From the NCBI RefSeq assembly GCF_016650035.1, contig NZ_JAENWM010000003.1, positions 21,899 to 85,898 of the forward strand: DNA of 64,000 nt. Direction: 5' to 3'. Source of the stretch: Clostridium sp. (GTDB lineage Bacteria; Bacillota; Clostridia; Clostridiales; Clostridiaceae). The position numbers were made by a program, and so were the translations under genes. Positions 54,169 to 62,898 of this stretch are shown here, one piece after another (the stretch's first letter is position 1; the number at the start of each line of letters is the position of its first letter). The notes under the pieces are model-generated. The model did no database searches. It saw only the letters and a program-made list of their open reading frames with translations, and was not told the origin of the DNA.

Positions 54169-54214
54169 GTTTTACACTGTGTCTAGTTCTTCCAATGTAG
54201 ACACAGTGTAAAAC
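54169..54214. repeat. Perfect 17-bp inverted repeat, attP candidate
   Basis: GTTTTACACTGTGTCTA (54169-54185) and its exact reverse complement (54198-54214) flank a 12-base centre. There is no T run on either strand, so it is not a terminator. It lies 32 bases beyond the 3' end of the integrase. Size (46 bases) and symmetry fit a serine integrase attachment site; other binding sites are possible. Confidence 0.5.
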
Positions 54215-54245
54215 GAGGCTATAAACAAAAGTAAAGCACCTACTA

Positions 54246-55787
54246 TTATTCAGTAAGTGTTTCTAATGGCATTGTTGTGATATTGGTAGTCCATTCTATA
54301 TCAATTAAATTGTCTCTTAACTTTATGACATCAATGAAATACTTGCAAACATTTTTTTTATCTTCTAATGATAAATTAACCCAGTTATCAACTTGTTTGA
54401 GTAAATCTTCTTTTGATAATGTTTTTACATCTACTATTATATTTTTTTTCATTTCTGATGAAATAATATTTCTCTCATTATCTAATGAAGCAATTCTCCT
54501 ATTTACATATTCCATTGTAATTCCACTTGCTTTTGATAGTTGATCCATTAACGTATCAATTTGATTATCAATTTCTAATAACTTTAATTTTGATTCATTT
54601 GTATCACAACGTTTTGATTCTTGGTAATGTAATATATTATTCTTAATTTTTTCAGCCTCTATAAAAATCCTGCTCTCAATTCGTTTTTCTAATATATCAG
54701 CATGTTGTGTTTCTAAAAACCCTTCACATGTTTTATAAGTAGTTTTACCTCTACAAGACAGGTATCTTTTATTTCTAGCTACAACAACACTTATTGTATA
54801 TCCACATTTTTCACACTTGATAATACCACTTAGCCATGAATGTTGACCTTTACCAGTATTCTTTATTTGCTTATTCCTATCTAATTTATATTGACATGTT
54901 AACCATGTAGAAGATTTAATAACTCCTTCGTGTAACCCAATAGACAACACATGATCTTTTACATTAGTATATTTTCTTTCATTAGACTCCCTTTTACCAT
55001 ACAGATAACAGCCATTAGTCCCAACAAAATCAGAAATATCATTAGTAAGAATACATCCTTTATCCTTGTAATAAGCATAAATATCGGCATCAGCTTGTAC
55101 ATATACTGGACTTCTTAATATTCTACTAATCTTACCTGAGTCCCATGCACCACCTTCTGCTGCTAGTATTCCTTCATTATTAAGATAATCACTAATCTTT
55201 CCCAGACTCATATCTGTCTCTGAATAAAGTTCATACATTTTAAGTAGACTTGGCTTTTTTTCAAGGTTATCCTCAAAAGTATAAGTTTTTTTATTATTAA
55301 CTCTTGTAGAAATTTTAATAAAGCCATAAGGAGCTCTACCTCCCATATATAAACCTTTAGCTCCTCTGGCATAATAATTATCCTTTATTCTTTTTTGAAT
55401 AGTCTCACGTTCCAACTGAGCGAATACCATAGTAATACTTAACATAGCATTACCCATTGGCGTTGACGTATCAAACTTCTCATTACAAGATACAAATGAA
55501 ACTGTATATTGTTTAAAGAACTCTATAATATTTGCAAAGTCTAATAAGTTCCTGCTAATTCTATCTAGTTTATAGACTATTACTTTTTCGATTAGACCTA
55601 TTTTAATATCTGCCATCATCTCTTGAAATTTAGGTCTATCTGTATTTTTACCACTAAATCCTTTGTCCATATACACCTTAACTTCTTCAGTTGGTAGAGT
55701 TTCTTTTTTACAGAAATCAATCTGACTTTCTATTGATATACTATCTTTTTTATCTACTGATTGCCTAGAATATATTGCTACTGTCAT
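54246..55787 (-). CDS. int: Large serine integrase
   Basis: 513 residues from ATG 55787; a TTG at 55799 sits too close to AGAAAGGA. Resolvase-type catalytic domain YSRQS with nucleophile Ser10, VYKLDRISRN, and LERETIQKRIKDN. Then a recombinase domain with PYGF, a zinc β-ribbon KCEKCGYT...SCRGK...C (about 345-385), and a C-terminal coiled coil. Large serine integrases insert phage DNA at attB without host factors. It is the first minus-strand gene. Confidence 0.93.
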   Translation of the reverse strand: MTVAIYSRQSVDKKDSISIESQIDFCKKETLPTEEVKVYMDKGFSGKNTDRPKFQEMMADIKIGLIEKVIVYKLDRISRNLLDFANIIEFFKQYTVSFVSCNEKFDTSTPMGNAMLSITMVFAQLERETIQKRIKDNYYARGAKGLYMGGRAPYGFIKISTRVNNKKTYTFEDNLEKKPSLLKMYELYSETDMSLGKISDYLNNEGILAAEGGAWDSGKISRILRSPVYVQADADIYAYYKDKGCILTNDISDFVGTNGCYLYGKRESNERKYTNVKDHVLSIGLHEGVIKSSTWLTCQYKLDRNKQIKNTGKGQHSWLSGIIKCEKCGYTISVVVARNKRYLSCRGKTTYKTCEGFLETQHADILEKRIESRIFIEAEKIKNNILHYQESKRCDTNESKLKLLEIDNQIDTLMDQLSKASGITMEYVNRRIASLDNERNIISSEMKKNIIVDVKTLSKEDLLKQVDNWVNLSLEDKKNVCKYFIDVIKLRDNLIDIEWTTNITTMPLETLTE

Positions 55788-55848
55788 TAGTACAATCAAA
55801 TCCTTTCTTATGTTATTTATTTTATTATCTATTGTAAGTTATTATACA

Positions 55849-56007
55849 CTATTTTATTCTTGTGTCAATACTATCATCTCTTTTGGAAAACAGTTTATAC
55901 AGCTCTGAGAGTATCTTTTCATGTGCTTTATTAGCCTCTTGGGGTGTATAATCTTTGTATCGGTTAATTATTTTACAACCATCTTCATATTCAACTACTA
56001 CTGCCAT
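55849..56007 (-). CDS. Small gene next to the integrase
   Basis: 52 residues with GAGGGAGTGAT before ATG 56007. Charged, helical C-terminal half. Position just upstream of the integrase suggests a regulator or directionality factor; that is inference only. Confidence 0.55.
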   Translation of the reverse strand: MAVVVEYEDGCKIINRYKDYTPQEANKAHEKILSELYKLFSKRDDSIDTRIK

Positions 56008-56067
56008 TAATATCACTCCCTCTTTTTTATTTATATGAGATTTACATCTATATTAGAAATAAAATAT

Positions 56068-56718
56068 TTAATTATTTGGATGTTCTATTTCTAAATCTTT
56101 ATAAAACAATCTCATTTCTGTTTCAAATATTGTATTTAGAAAATTATGTTTAAATTCTCCTGGCATATCTTTATATTGTAAGATATTATATTTTTCATTA
56201 AGATATTTTAGACTATCAAAACTATATAGATAAGACAGATAATCAACAGCCATAAAGCAGCACTCCCTTTTCTTCTCAACAGAATTCTCATGGAGTAATT
56301 TATGATTGAAGTCTGTAATAGGAATTAAATTCATCAGGCTACTATTACCTCCAAATGTCAAAGGATAGATATGATGGACGACATCACCCTTGGAACACCA
56401 ATCTATTATCAAATCCCAAAATCCATCATTCTCCTTAAATTTTCCATAGAATTTATAATAACGTGCTCTGCCAACACTATTAAAAAATTCTCTTGTTCCA
56501 TCATCTAAATATCTTGGAGGGAACCTTTCGTCAAATGACTTGTAAACATTTTTACTATAATCCCACATTGTTTTTGCGTTCTTAATTTCCTTGGAAATAT
56601 CTATTCCATAAATATCCTTTGTATACTCTATTGCTAATTTAGGACTATAGCATCGTCTATCCATTATTACTAAATAATTTCTAATTGGAATTTTACCGAC
56701 TCCTATGTACTCAATCAC
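56068..56718 (-). CDS. HNH nuclease
   Basis: 216 residues. The HNH core is DVVHHIYPLTFGGNSSLMNLIPITDFNH (split here as HHIYPL, NSSLMNL and FNHKLLHE), near residues 115-145. The N-terminal 110 residues have no family. Its first base is the last base of the RusA-like gene, so the two may act in one pathway. Confidence 0.8.
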   Translation of the reverse strand: MIEYIGVGKIPIRNYLVIMDRRCYSPKLAIEYTKDIYGIDISKEIKNAKTMWDYSKNVYKSFDERFPPRYLDDGTREFFNSVGRARYYKFYGKFKENDGFWDLIIDWCSKGDVVHHIYPLTFGGNSSLMNLIPITDFNHKLLHENSVEKKRECCFMAVDYLSYLYSFDSLKYLNEKYNILQYKDMPGEFKHNFLNTIFETEMRLFYKDLEIEHPNN

Positions 56719-57347
56719 TAAACTCCACCCTCTTTAAAATTCTCAGTGTGTATTCTTAATTTCTCATAAACATCTTTAAGTTCATCCGGAAACACACTAA
56801 TCCTAATCTCAGTACGAGGATTCAATTTGTCATATCCGCAATTTATTAACAGCGGATTAATTATCATGTAATTGTCATCCTCTAAAAATCCACTTTGAAC
56901 AAATAGTCCATCTCCAACGAACTTAATTCCACCTGATATATTATCATTATCTTTTTTAGCTAGAGTTTCACTAAATACTCTAAATTCAACCATGCAATTA
57001 GATAATTTAAGATTAGATAAATTATATTTATCAGCGAGCCATATTCCAAGATTTCCCCAGTGATGTTTAATCCCATTCATAACCATTCTATTCTGTATTA
57101 CTAGCAGTTCATTAAGACTCAATATTCCATATAAACAATCTGACATTTTATAATTTTTCTTGCTGATTGATTTTTTCTTAGTTTTCTGAGCCCCAGATTT
57201 AGTTAACTGAGGAGTTCCATTTTTATTAAATAGCTTTATAGTTTCTTTTTTAGCAAAAGGTAATGATTTGCATTTAGGATTTTGCTGCATGTAATATAAA
57301 TGATATTCGTGAACTAATTCTTTTGTAATCGTAATTAAATACTTCAT
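56718..57347 (-). CDS. RusA-like Holliday junction resolvase
   Basis: 209 residues from ATG 57347 (AAAGGGGGATT); a longer start upstream lacks spacing. The RusA signature appears as KKDNDNISGGIKFVGDGLF, then LEDDNY and a basic PRTEIRISV end. RusA-type enzymes resolve recombination or packaging junctions. Confidence 0.75.
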   Translation of the reverse strand: MKYLITITKELVHEYHLYYMQQNPKCKSLPFAKKETIKLFNKNGTPQLTKSGAQKTKKKSISKKNYKMSDCLYGILSLNELLVIQNRMVMNGIKHHWGNLGIWLADKYNLSNLKLSNCMVEFRVFSETLAKKDNDNISGGIKFVGDGLFVQSGFLEDDNYMIINPLLINCGYDKLNPRTEIRISVFPDELKDVYEKLRIHTENFKEGGV

Positions 57348-57409
57348 ATAATCCCCCTTTTGTAATGTCATTCTTTAATTATTCAATATAATCTTATAAA
57401 ATTGACTTT

Positions 57410-57598
57410 TTATTTTATTCCAATATAACCAGGTCTATATTCAAATGCTGCACTATCTTCTAAATCTCCACATTCACAATCCTTACATTTACAAATTTTA
57501 CAACATTTTTCTTCTATGGTATCGTAAGTGTTAAGACATTCTAAATTATCATAAAAATGTAAACAATCTGTACAATATACATGTTTATTTTTATCCAT
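57410..57598 (-). CDS. Small Cys-rich zinc protein
   Basis: 62 residues with AAGGAGG. CTDC, then a dense CCKICKCKDCEC cluster, sufficient for at least two metal sites. First of several small cysteine-rich proteins in this early region. Confidence 0.6.
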   Translation of the reverse strand: MDKNKHVYCTDCLHFYDNLECLNTYDTIEEKCCKICKCKDCECGDLEDSAAFEYRPGYIGIK

Positions 57599-57610
57599 AA
57601 TATCCTCCTT

Positions 57611-57826
57611 TTATAATTTCTCCATATCATAATTATCTCTAATGTAATCTATCAGCTTATTTAACGATTCTATTACAACTTCATCATTTCTAAAATTAGG
57701 ATGAATATGACTCATACATGAATTTTTCTTTCCTATTTTCTTATAAGCTTTCATATTAATATTCACCCAGAATAACGGAACTTCTGTAGAATTATTAGTA
57801 AGTTTATTTTTTATCCATTTAATCAT
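57611..57826 (-). CDS. Small hypothetical protein
   Basis: 71 residues, GAAAGGAG before the start. Basic N-terminus and acidic C-terminal helix; no family. Confidence 0.5.
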   Translation of the reverse strand: MIKWIKNKLTNNSTEVPLFWVNINMKAYKKIGKKNSCMSHIHPNFRNDEVVIESLNKLIDYIRDNYDMEKL

Positions 57827-57868
57827 AATTTTCTCCTTTCTTTTGGATTGTACATTTATTGCACGTTG

Positions 57869-58027
57869 CTATTCCCACTCTATTAATGGACATTCTTTTA
57901 TTTGTTCTTCAAATGTCTCAAAGTCTTGTTCTTCCTGTAATAAACAATCATCATTTCCATCACAAAGAGGGCAATCACAACAGCGTCTTTCTGATTTAAA
58001 ATTTAATATTGCTACATAAGTTTCCAT
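57869..58027 (-). CDS. Small Cys-rich protein
   Basis: 52 residues with AAAGGAGAA. RRCCDCPLCDGNDDC cluster then acidic helix; likely metal-binding. The ~130 bases between this gene and the next (58028-58155) hold nothing certain. Confidence 0.55.
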   Translation of the reverse strand: METYVAILNFKSERRCCDCPLCDGNDDCLLQEEQDFETFEEQIKECPLIEWE

Positions 58028-58155
58028 AATTTTCTCCTTTCAAGATAAGTTAATTTTCCTACTGAAGTCATCGTATTGTTATTATTTAGTTGTTAATATT
58101 GATACTTTAAGCGGAAAATCAACTTTAATAATTTCACGTGACAAGTGATCTTTGA

Positions 58156-58404
58156 CTACTCCTTTGTTTCAACGAATATCCATCCTAATTCGTCTTGAAA
58201 AGCCATTCCATGTCCCATATTTGTTGCATAAAATCCAGTTAATTCAAATTGATTTTCATTTATCATTTCTAACATTTTTTCTCTAGTCCAATCTGCCCCT
58301 ATAAGACAATTAACATCTCCTTGTCTAAAAGTATGAATATAATCTGTATCTGGTAACATTTCTATTGCTTCAGTTTTTGTTAGTTTATATATTTGATCCG
58401 ACAT
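58156..58404 (-). CDS. Small hypothetical protein
   Basis: 82 residues from ATG 58404, which has GAAAGGAG; a longer start adds a basic tail. Gly/Met-rich middle (NMGHGMAFQDELGW). No domain recognised. Confidence 0.5.
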   Translation of the reverse strand: MSDQIYKLTKTEAIEMLPDTDYIHTFRQGDVNCLIGADWTREKMLEMINENQFELTGFYATNMGHGMAFQDELGWIFVETKE

Positions 58405-58461
58405 ATTAATTTCTCCTTTCAACTATTTGAAATTATCGAGTAGTTTATATTCTTATAAATT

Positions 58462-58812
58462 TTACATTTTATCCATCAATTCTTTTAATTCTCCTAAGCA
58501 ATCTTTACATAGAGACATTCCGCATCCATACTCATCACAAAAACTAAAACTTGTTTCTAACCATTTATCTACATATTTTCCACAAGAGGAACATTCTTTT
58601 AATGCTTTAAGTGGATATTTTTTCTTAACCTCTGCAAAAGTTTTAGTTATTTTATAATAGACATGGTATACGGGACTATTTTCACTTAACATTTTTTCTT
58701 TTGTACAAGATTTTGACCAACAATTTTTATACCAAGTCTCAAAACTATCTTTCGTTGATTTGATTTCATCTTTTAACTTTTCGTCACCATTTTTAATTTC
58801 CCACTTTAACAT
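58462..58812 (-). CDS. Small zinc-finger protein
   Basis: 116 residues with GAAAGGAG. C-terminal CSSCGK...CDEYGCGMSLCKDC, a two-site zinc module; N-terminal half charged and helical. Possibly DNA- or RNA-binding. Confidence 0.55.
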   Translation of the reverse strand: MLKWEIKNGDEKLKDEIKSTKDSFETWYKNCWSKSCTKEKMLSENSPVYHVYYKITKTFAEVKKKYPLKALKECSSCGKYVDKWLETSFSFCDEYGCGMSLCKDCLGELKELMDKM

Positions 58813-58858
58813 ATTATTCTCCTTTCATATCTTATAAATTTTCATTAAATATTATTAT

Positions 58859-59554
58859 TTAATTGTTAACTTGATTAGCTAATTGCTTTTGTTTATGTGC
58901 CTCAATTAATTCAATAGGTGTTTTACCATCATAATTAGCATCTTTAACTTCAATTATTTTATCTTTAGCCCTTTCTTTAAATTGATCACAATTAAAACAT
59001 TCGCTCGAAATATTTAATCCAGTATTTCCAAATCCTTCTCCATGTGCTCCATAAAGACATCCACTACCTGCGCTACTATCATTATAAACTTTAATTACAA
59101 CATGGTCACATTTGGGGAATTTATCTTCATATGCTTTTATTTGTCTAGGAGAATACATACCATTATTTTCATATTCCTCGTCTGTAAATTCTCCTTTTGC
59201 TTCTTTTATCCAATTTTCTGTTGACATATATATGTTGGAACCACTGTTTATAATATGTTCTTGACCTTCAAATGTAAATGAGTTTATCCATTCCCTTAGA
59301 CAATCATCACAGACTTGAATATGTATATTACAACCATCTAAACCACTACCATAGCCAGCTTGACCTAAGTTGAAATCCCAACATTCATTCTCAGTAAAAC
59401 TACCCCAACTATTATCGTCTTTCCATGTAAGGATTTTACCGCACTTCATACAAGTAAAAGATTTTTCTAGACCGCATTCTTTTTCGTGTTCTTGGCATTC
59501 CTCCTTAGAATTAAATTCCATTTCACATTTTTCACAATTAAAGCTTTCTCTCAT
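58859..59554 (-). CDS. C2H2-like zinc-finger protein
   Basis: 231 residues from ATG 59554 (AAGGAGG); an upstream ATG adds 13 residues. It begins with CEKCEMEFNSKEECQEHEKEC, a C2H2-style finger (given in parts: CEKC and H...C), then CMKCGK and CDDC. The rest has a Gly-rich loop (SSAGSGCLYGAHGEGFG). Unknown function. Confidence 0.55.
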   Translation of the reverse strand: MRESFNCEKCEMEFNSKEECQEHEKECGLEKSFTCMKCGKILTWKDDNSWGSFTENECWDFNLGQAGYGSGLDGCNIHIQVCDDCLREWINSFTFEGQEHIINSGSNIYMSTENWIKEAKGEFTDEEYENNGMYSPRQIKAYEDKFPKCDHVVIKVYNDSSAGSGCLYGAHGEGFGNTGLNISSECFNCDQFKERAKDKIIEVKDANYDGKTPIELIEAHKQKQLANQVNN

Positions 59555-59607
59555 TAATAATTCCTCCTTAAATTTTGTATAATTTTTATTCAATTAAAAT
59601 CTCTGTT

Positions 59608-60036
59608 TTAAGTTACGTTATTATTTAATTGTTCCAACACTTTATCTACTTTCTCAAGTAACCCATTATTTTCTTCAATTTCTTCATCAAAGTAATGTCC
59701 ATATATATTATTTAACTCTGTTTGTCTGCCTGTTATAATTTCCCTAATTTTAATTAATTCCACTTTAGAAAATACTTCCATATGAAACCTCCTGTTATTA
59801 TTTATTTGTTCTTCTAAATTAGTAATATATTTCTGCAAGTCCTTCCTCGTTCTTATGAATAAATGCCGTTCTAATTCGTTAAATAATGTTTCTTGTTGAG
59901 TATCATTCAAAGTCATACTCAACCTTTCTCCCATATTAATTGTACGATATACATTTCCACGATATTGAGAACTAATCTTATTACTTACAGTTATTTTGAT
60001 ATCTGAATTATTTAAGCTTGCATGAATATTCTGCAT
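59608..60036 (-). CDS. Hypothetical coiled-coil protein
   Basis: 142 residues, started right after the previous gene's stop (TAGATG). Charged helical sequence with possible coiled coil in the second half; no family. Confidence 0.5.
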   Translation of the reverse strand: MQNIHASLNNSDIKITVSNKISSQYRGNVYRTINMGERLSMTLNDTQQETLFNELERHLFIRTRKDLQKYITNLEEQINNNRRFHMEVFSKVELIKIREIITGRQTELNNIYGHYFDEEIEENNGLLEKVDKVLEQLNNNVT

Positions 60037-60306
60037 CTATTTTTCCTCTCGAATATTTATTAACTTACTAGAATTATCGTTCATAACTAATCTACATTGA
60101 TATCGTGTTAAATTACTATGCTTATTTACAATTGATATATTATGATCATTTTTATATTTAGCTGAATCCAAAATCCTAAGTTGAGAAATTAGAAAGTCAA
60201 AACCTTTTTGAGTTATATGCATCGCTATTGGAATTGGTTCATGCTCCTCAAGTTTCCTTTGCATTTCCTCAATTTCTTTTATATCTACTTCATTTTCTAT
60301 TCCCAC
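60037..60306 (-). CDS. Small hypothetical protein
   Basis: 89 residues, directly abutting the next gene downstream. Acidic start, then mixed α/β. Operon partner of its neighbours. Confidence 0.5.
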   Translation of the reverse strand: MGIENEVDIKEIEEMQRKLEEHEPIPIAMHITQKGFDFLISQLRILDSAKYKNDHNISIVNKHSNLTRYQCRLVMNDNSSKLINIREEK

Positions 60307-60310
60307 AATA

Positions 60311-60523
60311 TTAATCCTCCTTAATTATTTTATTGATGCTACTTTCTCTTTCCCAGAAACAATAATCATTGATTAAACTTTTCAATAGATATTTATTATA
60401 AGTTTCTAAACAACTGGAGTAACAAGTCCTATTAATTACTAGCATTTCAATCACTCCTTCTTTTGTAATCCACCAAATCTTTTCTCCTATATCGAATTTC
60501 CATCCATTACAATTATCAATCAT
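60311..60523 (-). CDS. Small hypothetical protein
   Basis: 70 residues with AAGGAGGAAT. Trp-rich start (GWKFDIGEKIWWI) is typical of short SH3-like phage proteins. Function unknown. Confidence 0.5.
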   Translation of the reverse strand: MIDNCNGWKFDIGEKIWWITKEGVIEMLVINRTCYSSCLETYNKYLLKSLINDYCFWERESSINKIIKED

Positions 60524-60568
60524 AATATTATTCCTCCTTAATGTGATTGTTTAGTTGTTATAAAATCA

Positions 60569-61240
60569 TCATTTTAAAATTACATCACTGATATGTTTAT
60601 TTCTTCCACAACATCTTGATTTTGTTTCTGTGCAGAAATTATATGGACTATTCTTCTCACATTTAGGTACAAGATATTTATTAAATTTAGGTTCTTTTGA
60701 TATAACTAATTTTCTCATAAGGTTAGCTAATTCTCTTATTTCCCATTGACTACAAGTACATAACCTCTCATTCATAAAATGCATTAATTCTCTAAGGTTA
60801 ACTTTCATATCTATAACAGTTTCACAAGCATTAGGTAATACAAATCTAGCGTCTTCGGCAGGTACTCCATGAGATACTAATATTTTATACCCCTTCTTTG
60901 CTACCTCTATAGATTTTTCATAAATATCTAGTATCAAAAGATTATCGTTATTTTTAATAGACTCTGGTATAACATAATCAAATCCATCTTCATTTACGTA
61001 CCTCTGGGATCTTTGAGCAAATGATGCTAATCTACTTCTTACCAACTGATGACTAAGAGCCCTACTTACTCCTTCTATGTGAAAATGGAAGTCACAAAAT
61101 TCTAAGACACTATGATGTCCTGATTTATAGCAATGTTCCATTATCTTACCGCCAGTTATTTCACTGTTATAGCAGTTCGATGCAGCAGATTCAATTGCGT
61201 TTACTGGATTATTTGTGTACCTAATTAACGTTACTTTCAT
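60569..61240 (-). CDS. thyX: Flavin-dependent thymidylate synthase ThyX
   Basis: 223 residues. The ThyX motif appears as RSRLASFAQRSQRY, with HSVLEF before it, and MHFMNERLCTCSQWEIR with the conserved RxxxxxxQ-like helix after. ThyX makes dTMP from dUMP using FAD. Its first 20 bases overlap the end of the preceding HNH gene, which supplies GGAGGAATTAAATT as its binding site. Confidence 0.9.
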   Translation of the reverse strand: MKVTLIRYTNNPVNAIESAASNCYNSEITGGKIMEHCYKSGHHSVLEFCDFHFHIEGVSRALSHQLVRSRLASFAQRSQRYVNEDGFDYVIPESIKNNDNLLILDIYEKSIEVAKKGYKILVSHGVPAEDARFVLPNACETVIDMKVNLRELMHFMNERLCTCSQWEIRELANLMRKLVISKEPKFNKYLVPKCEKNSPYNFCTETKSRCCGRNKHISDVILK

Positions 61241-61958
61241 AATTTAATTCCTCCAATTCATTTGAATTATTTGATGTTTTAGGAGCAAATTCTCCAAAGT
61301 ATTGTTTTTCTGCCTCTATTCTTGCAATAATGGCATCTTCTAAATTATCAAATGATCCTAAATATAAACTTTTTTTATAATCTGTTTCAATTATAGCTAC
61401 CCAATGCTTTCTTCTGCTTTCCCAATGAACTCCTACTTGACCAGATGTATTATTTTTACTCAAACTAGTATTTCTAAGATTTTCTTGATTTGTACATGTT
61501 CTTAAATTAGCTTTTAAATTATTTAATCTATTTCTATCAATATGATCAATAAAAAATTCTTCTGTCACGCCTGTTAAAAATCTGTGAAGATATATAATTT
61601 GGCCATTAATCCTACTTGTAACATAACCATTTCCACTCATTCCCCACTTGTATTTCTTAACTGTATCTAATTCTTCTTCATCAAAAATTGTTTCGTTGAT
61701 TACATCCCCTTTTTTATTATAGAGAAGCATAGTTACAATATTTCCAACTATTATTATTTCATTTTTATCATAAGTTGTTCTTTGTTTGATATATCCAAAT
61801 TTTAATAATTGTCTATAATGTTTATCACAGTAAAGTTCTCCTTTATAGTTTTTCATTATGCCTTGTGCCTCCCCACAAGTGGTACATTTTTTATTCGATG
61901 CTGCTAGTTCTATGGCCTCTACTGGATTTTCTGTAATTCTAATTAATTCTACTTTCAT
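61221..61958 (-). CDS. HNH/AP2 homing nuclease fused to a ThyX N-terminus
   Basis: 245 residues with AGGAGG. The first 22 residues (MKVELIRITENPVEAIELAA…) copy the ThyX N-terminus. A CTTC...C zinc part follows, then an HNH core (YLHRFL, FIDHIDRNRLNN, LRTCTNQEN) and an AP2-like C-terminus (GVHWESRRKHW, YLGSFDNLEDA). It looks like a homing nuclease inserted at codon 22 of an ancient thyX, with the intact gene restored after it. Confidence 0.85.
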   Translation of the reverse strand: MKVELIRITENPVEAIELAASNKKCTTCGEAQGIMKNYKGELYCDKHYRQLLKFGYIKQRTTYDKNEIIIVGNIVTMLLYNKKGDVINETIFDEEELDTVKKYKWGMSGNGYVTSRINGQIIYLHRFLTGVTEEFFIDHIDRNRLNNLKANLRTCTNQENLRNTSLSKNNTSGQVGVHWESRRKHWVAIIETDYKKSLYLGSFDNLEDAIIARIEAEKQYFGEFAPKTSNNSNELEELNYESNVN

Positions 61959-61978
61959 ATTAAACCTCCTATGATTAA

Positions 61979-62365
61979 TTATTTAATTATATCGCTTAAA
62001 TTTTGTATTATATTATTTATCATATACCAGTCTGGATTAAACAATGCTGTTATCGTACTATTGAAATTAAATGAGAACATAATGATTGCTGCAATTAAAG
62101 TAAATATTCCCATTACAATTTTATCAGTATTAGAGTCTGGAATAACCATATCTCCAAAGTCATCTTCAGCTGGCTTGAACCATTTAAAAAGTTTGATTAT
62201 AAGAAATATTATCAATATTAAACTAATGATTATCCATATACTTCCTGTAATTCCATCTATAAAAGCTTGTTTTCTTAGTGCTGGATATAACTTATCAGCA
62301 GCTACCCCTAATTTTGATGATATATTGTCTATTATTAAACTAATTTGTACTCCGAAATTATCCAT
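61979..62365 (-). CDS. Small membrane protein
   Basis: 128 residues with AAAGGAGG. Two hydrophobic segments: about 43-61 (SIWIIISLILIIFLIIKLF region) and about 81-99. Short tails and an acidic connector. Probably in the host membrane; role unknown. Confidence 0.6.
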   Translation of the reverse strand: MDNFGVQISLIIDNISSKLGVAADKLYPALRKQAFIDGITGSIWIIISLILIIFLIIKLFKWFKPAEDDFGDMVIPDSNTDKIVMGIFTLIAAIIMFSFNFNSTITALFNPDWYMINNIIQNLSDIIK

Positions 62366-62392
62366 TTATATATTCCTCCTTTTAGTCATTGT

Positions 62393-62554
62393 TTAATTGT
62401 CGCAAGTATAGTAGATTGTATTCCAACATGAACCAGATCCATTACTCTCAGTTTGAACTTTATTTAATCTAGCTGATTCTCTTTTCTTCTTCTTATAGTT
62501 CTCTATTTCTGCTTCTATCTTCTTGATCTTGTCTAAACTCTTCACTGTTTTCAT
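62393..62554 (-). CDS. Small basic helical protein
   Basis: 53 residues with GAGGAGA before ATG. Lys-rich helix followed by a short Ser/Gly/Cys tail. No family. Confidence 0.45.
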   Translation of the reverse strand: MKTVKSLDKIKKIEAEIENYKKKKRESARLNKVQTESNGSGSCWNTIYYTCDN

Positions 62555-62641
62555 ATGCTGTCTCCTCTCTGCTGATTGATATTAATGCTACGGTAGCTCC
62601 CAAACATAGATATAGAAATGTGTTAACATATTATTTCCTCC

Positions 62642-62791
62642 TTATGATAATCTTTGTTTTCTATTCTCTGGTATAGCTTCATAATCTATGCAAAAATTCA
62701 TTCCATTATATTTAGCTATGAACTGATCTCCATCAAACCAGATTTTAAATTTGTTATCTACCGTTCCTAAATACCCCACACGACTAATCAT
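62642..62791 (-). CDS. Small hypothetical protein
   Basis: 49 residues with AAGGAGGG. β-rich (VGYLGTVDNKFKIWFDGDQF). First gene after the promoter at 62847-62875. Confidence 0.5.
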   Translation of the reverse strand: MISRVGYLGTVDNKFKIWFDGDQFIAKYNGMNFCIDYEAIPENRKQRLS

Positions 62792-62846
62792 TAATAATTC
62801 CCTCCTTAAATTTAATATATAAGAGTAATTTCTTACCCTTATATAG

Positions 62847-62875
62847 ATGTTATCATGTTATCCTTTAATTGTCAA
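62847..62875 (-). promoter_or_regulatory. Early promoter with TTGACAATTAAA motif
   Basis: On the minus strand TTGACA, 17-base spacer, TAACAT. The -35 neighbourhood TTGACAATTAAAGGATAACAT recurs at 19496 and 25033, so it may be a shared phage promoter style. It points at the early minus-strand genes. Confidence 0.7.
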
Positions 62876-62898
62876 TGCTTTTGGTAAAATTTATTTAA

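Noticed and set aside
54169-54214. Inverted repeat as integrase terminator
   Set aside because: No T run follows on either strand, unlike the many clear terminators in this window.
61971-62396. Plus-strand 141-codon ORF opposite the small membrane protein
   Set aside because: The minus frame has AAAGGAGG and fits its operon; the plus frame is its hydrophobic mirror without a start signal.
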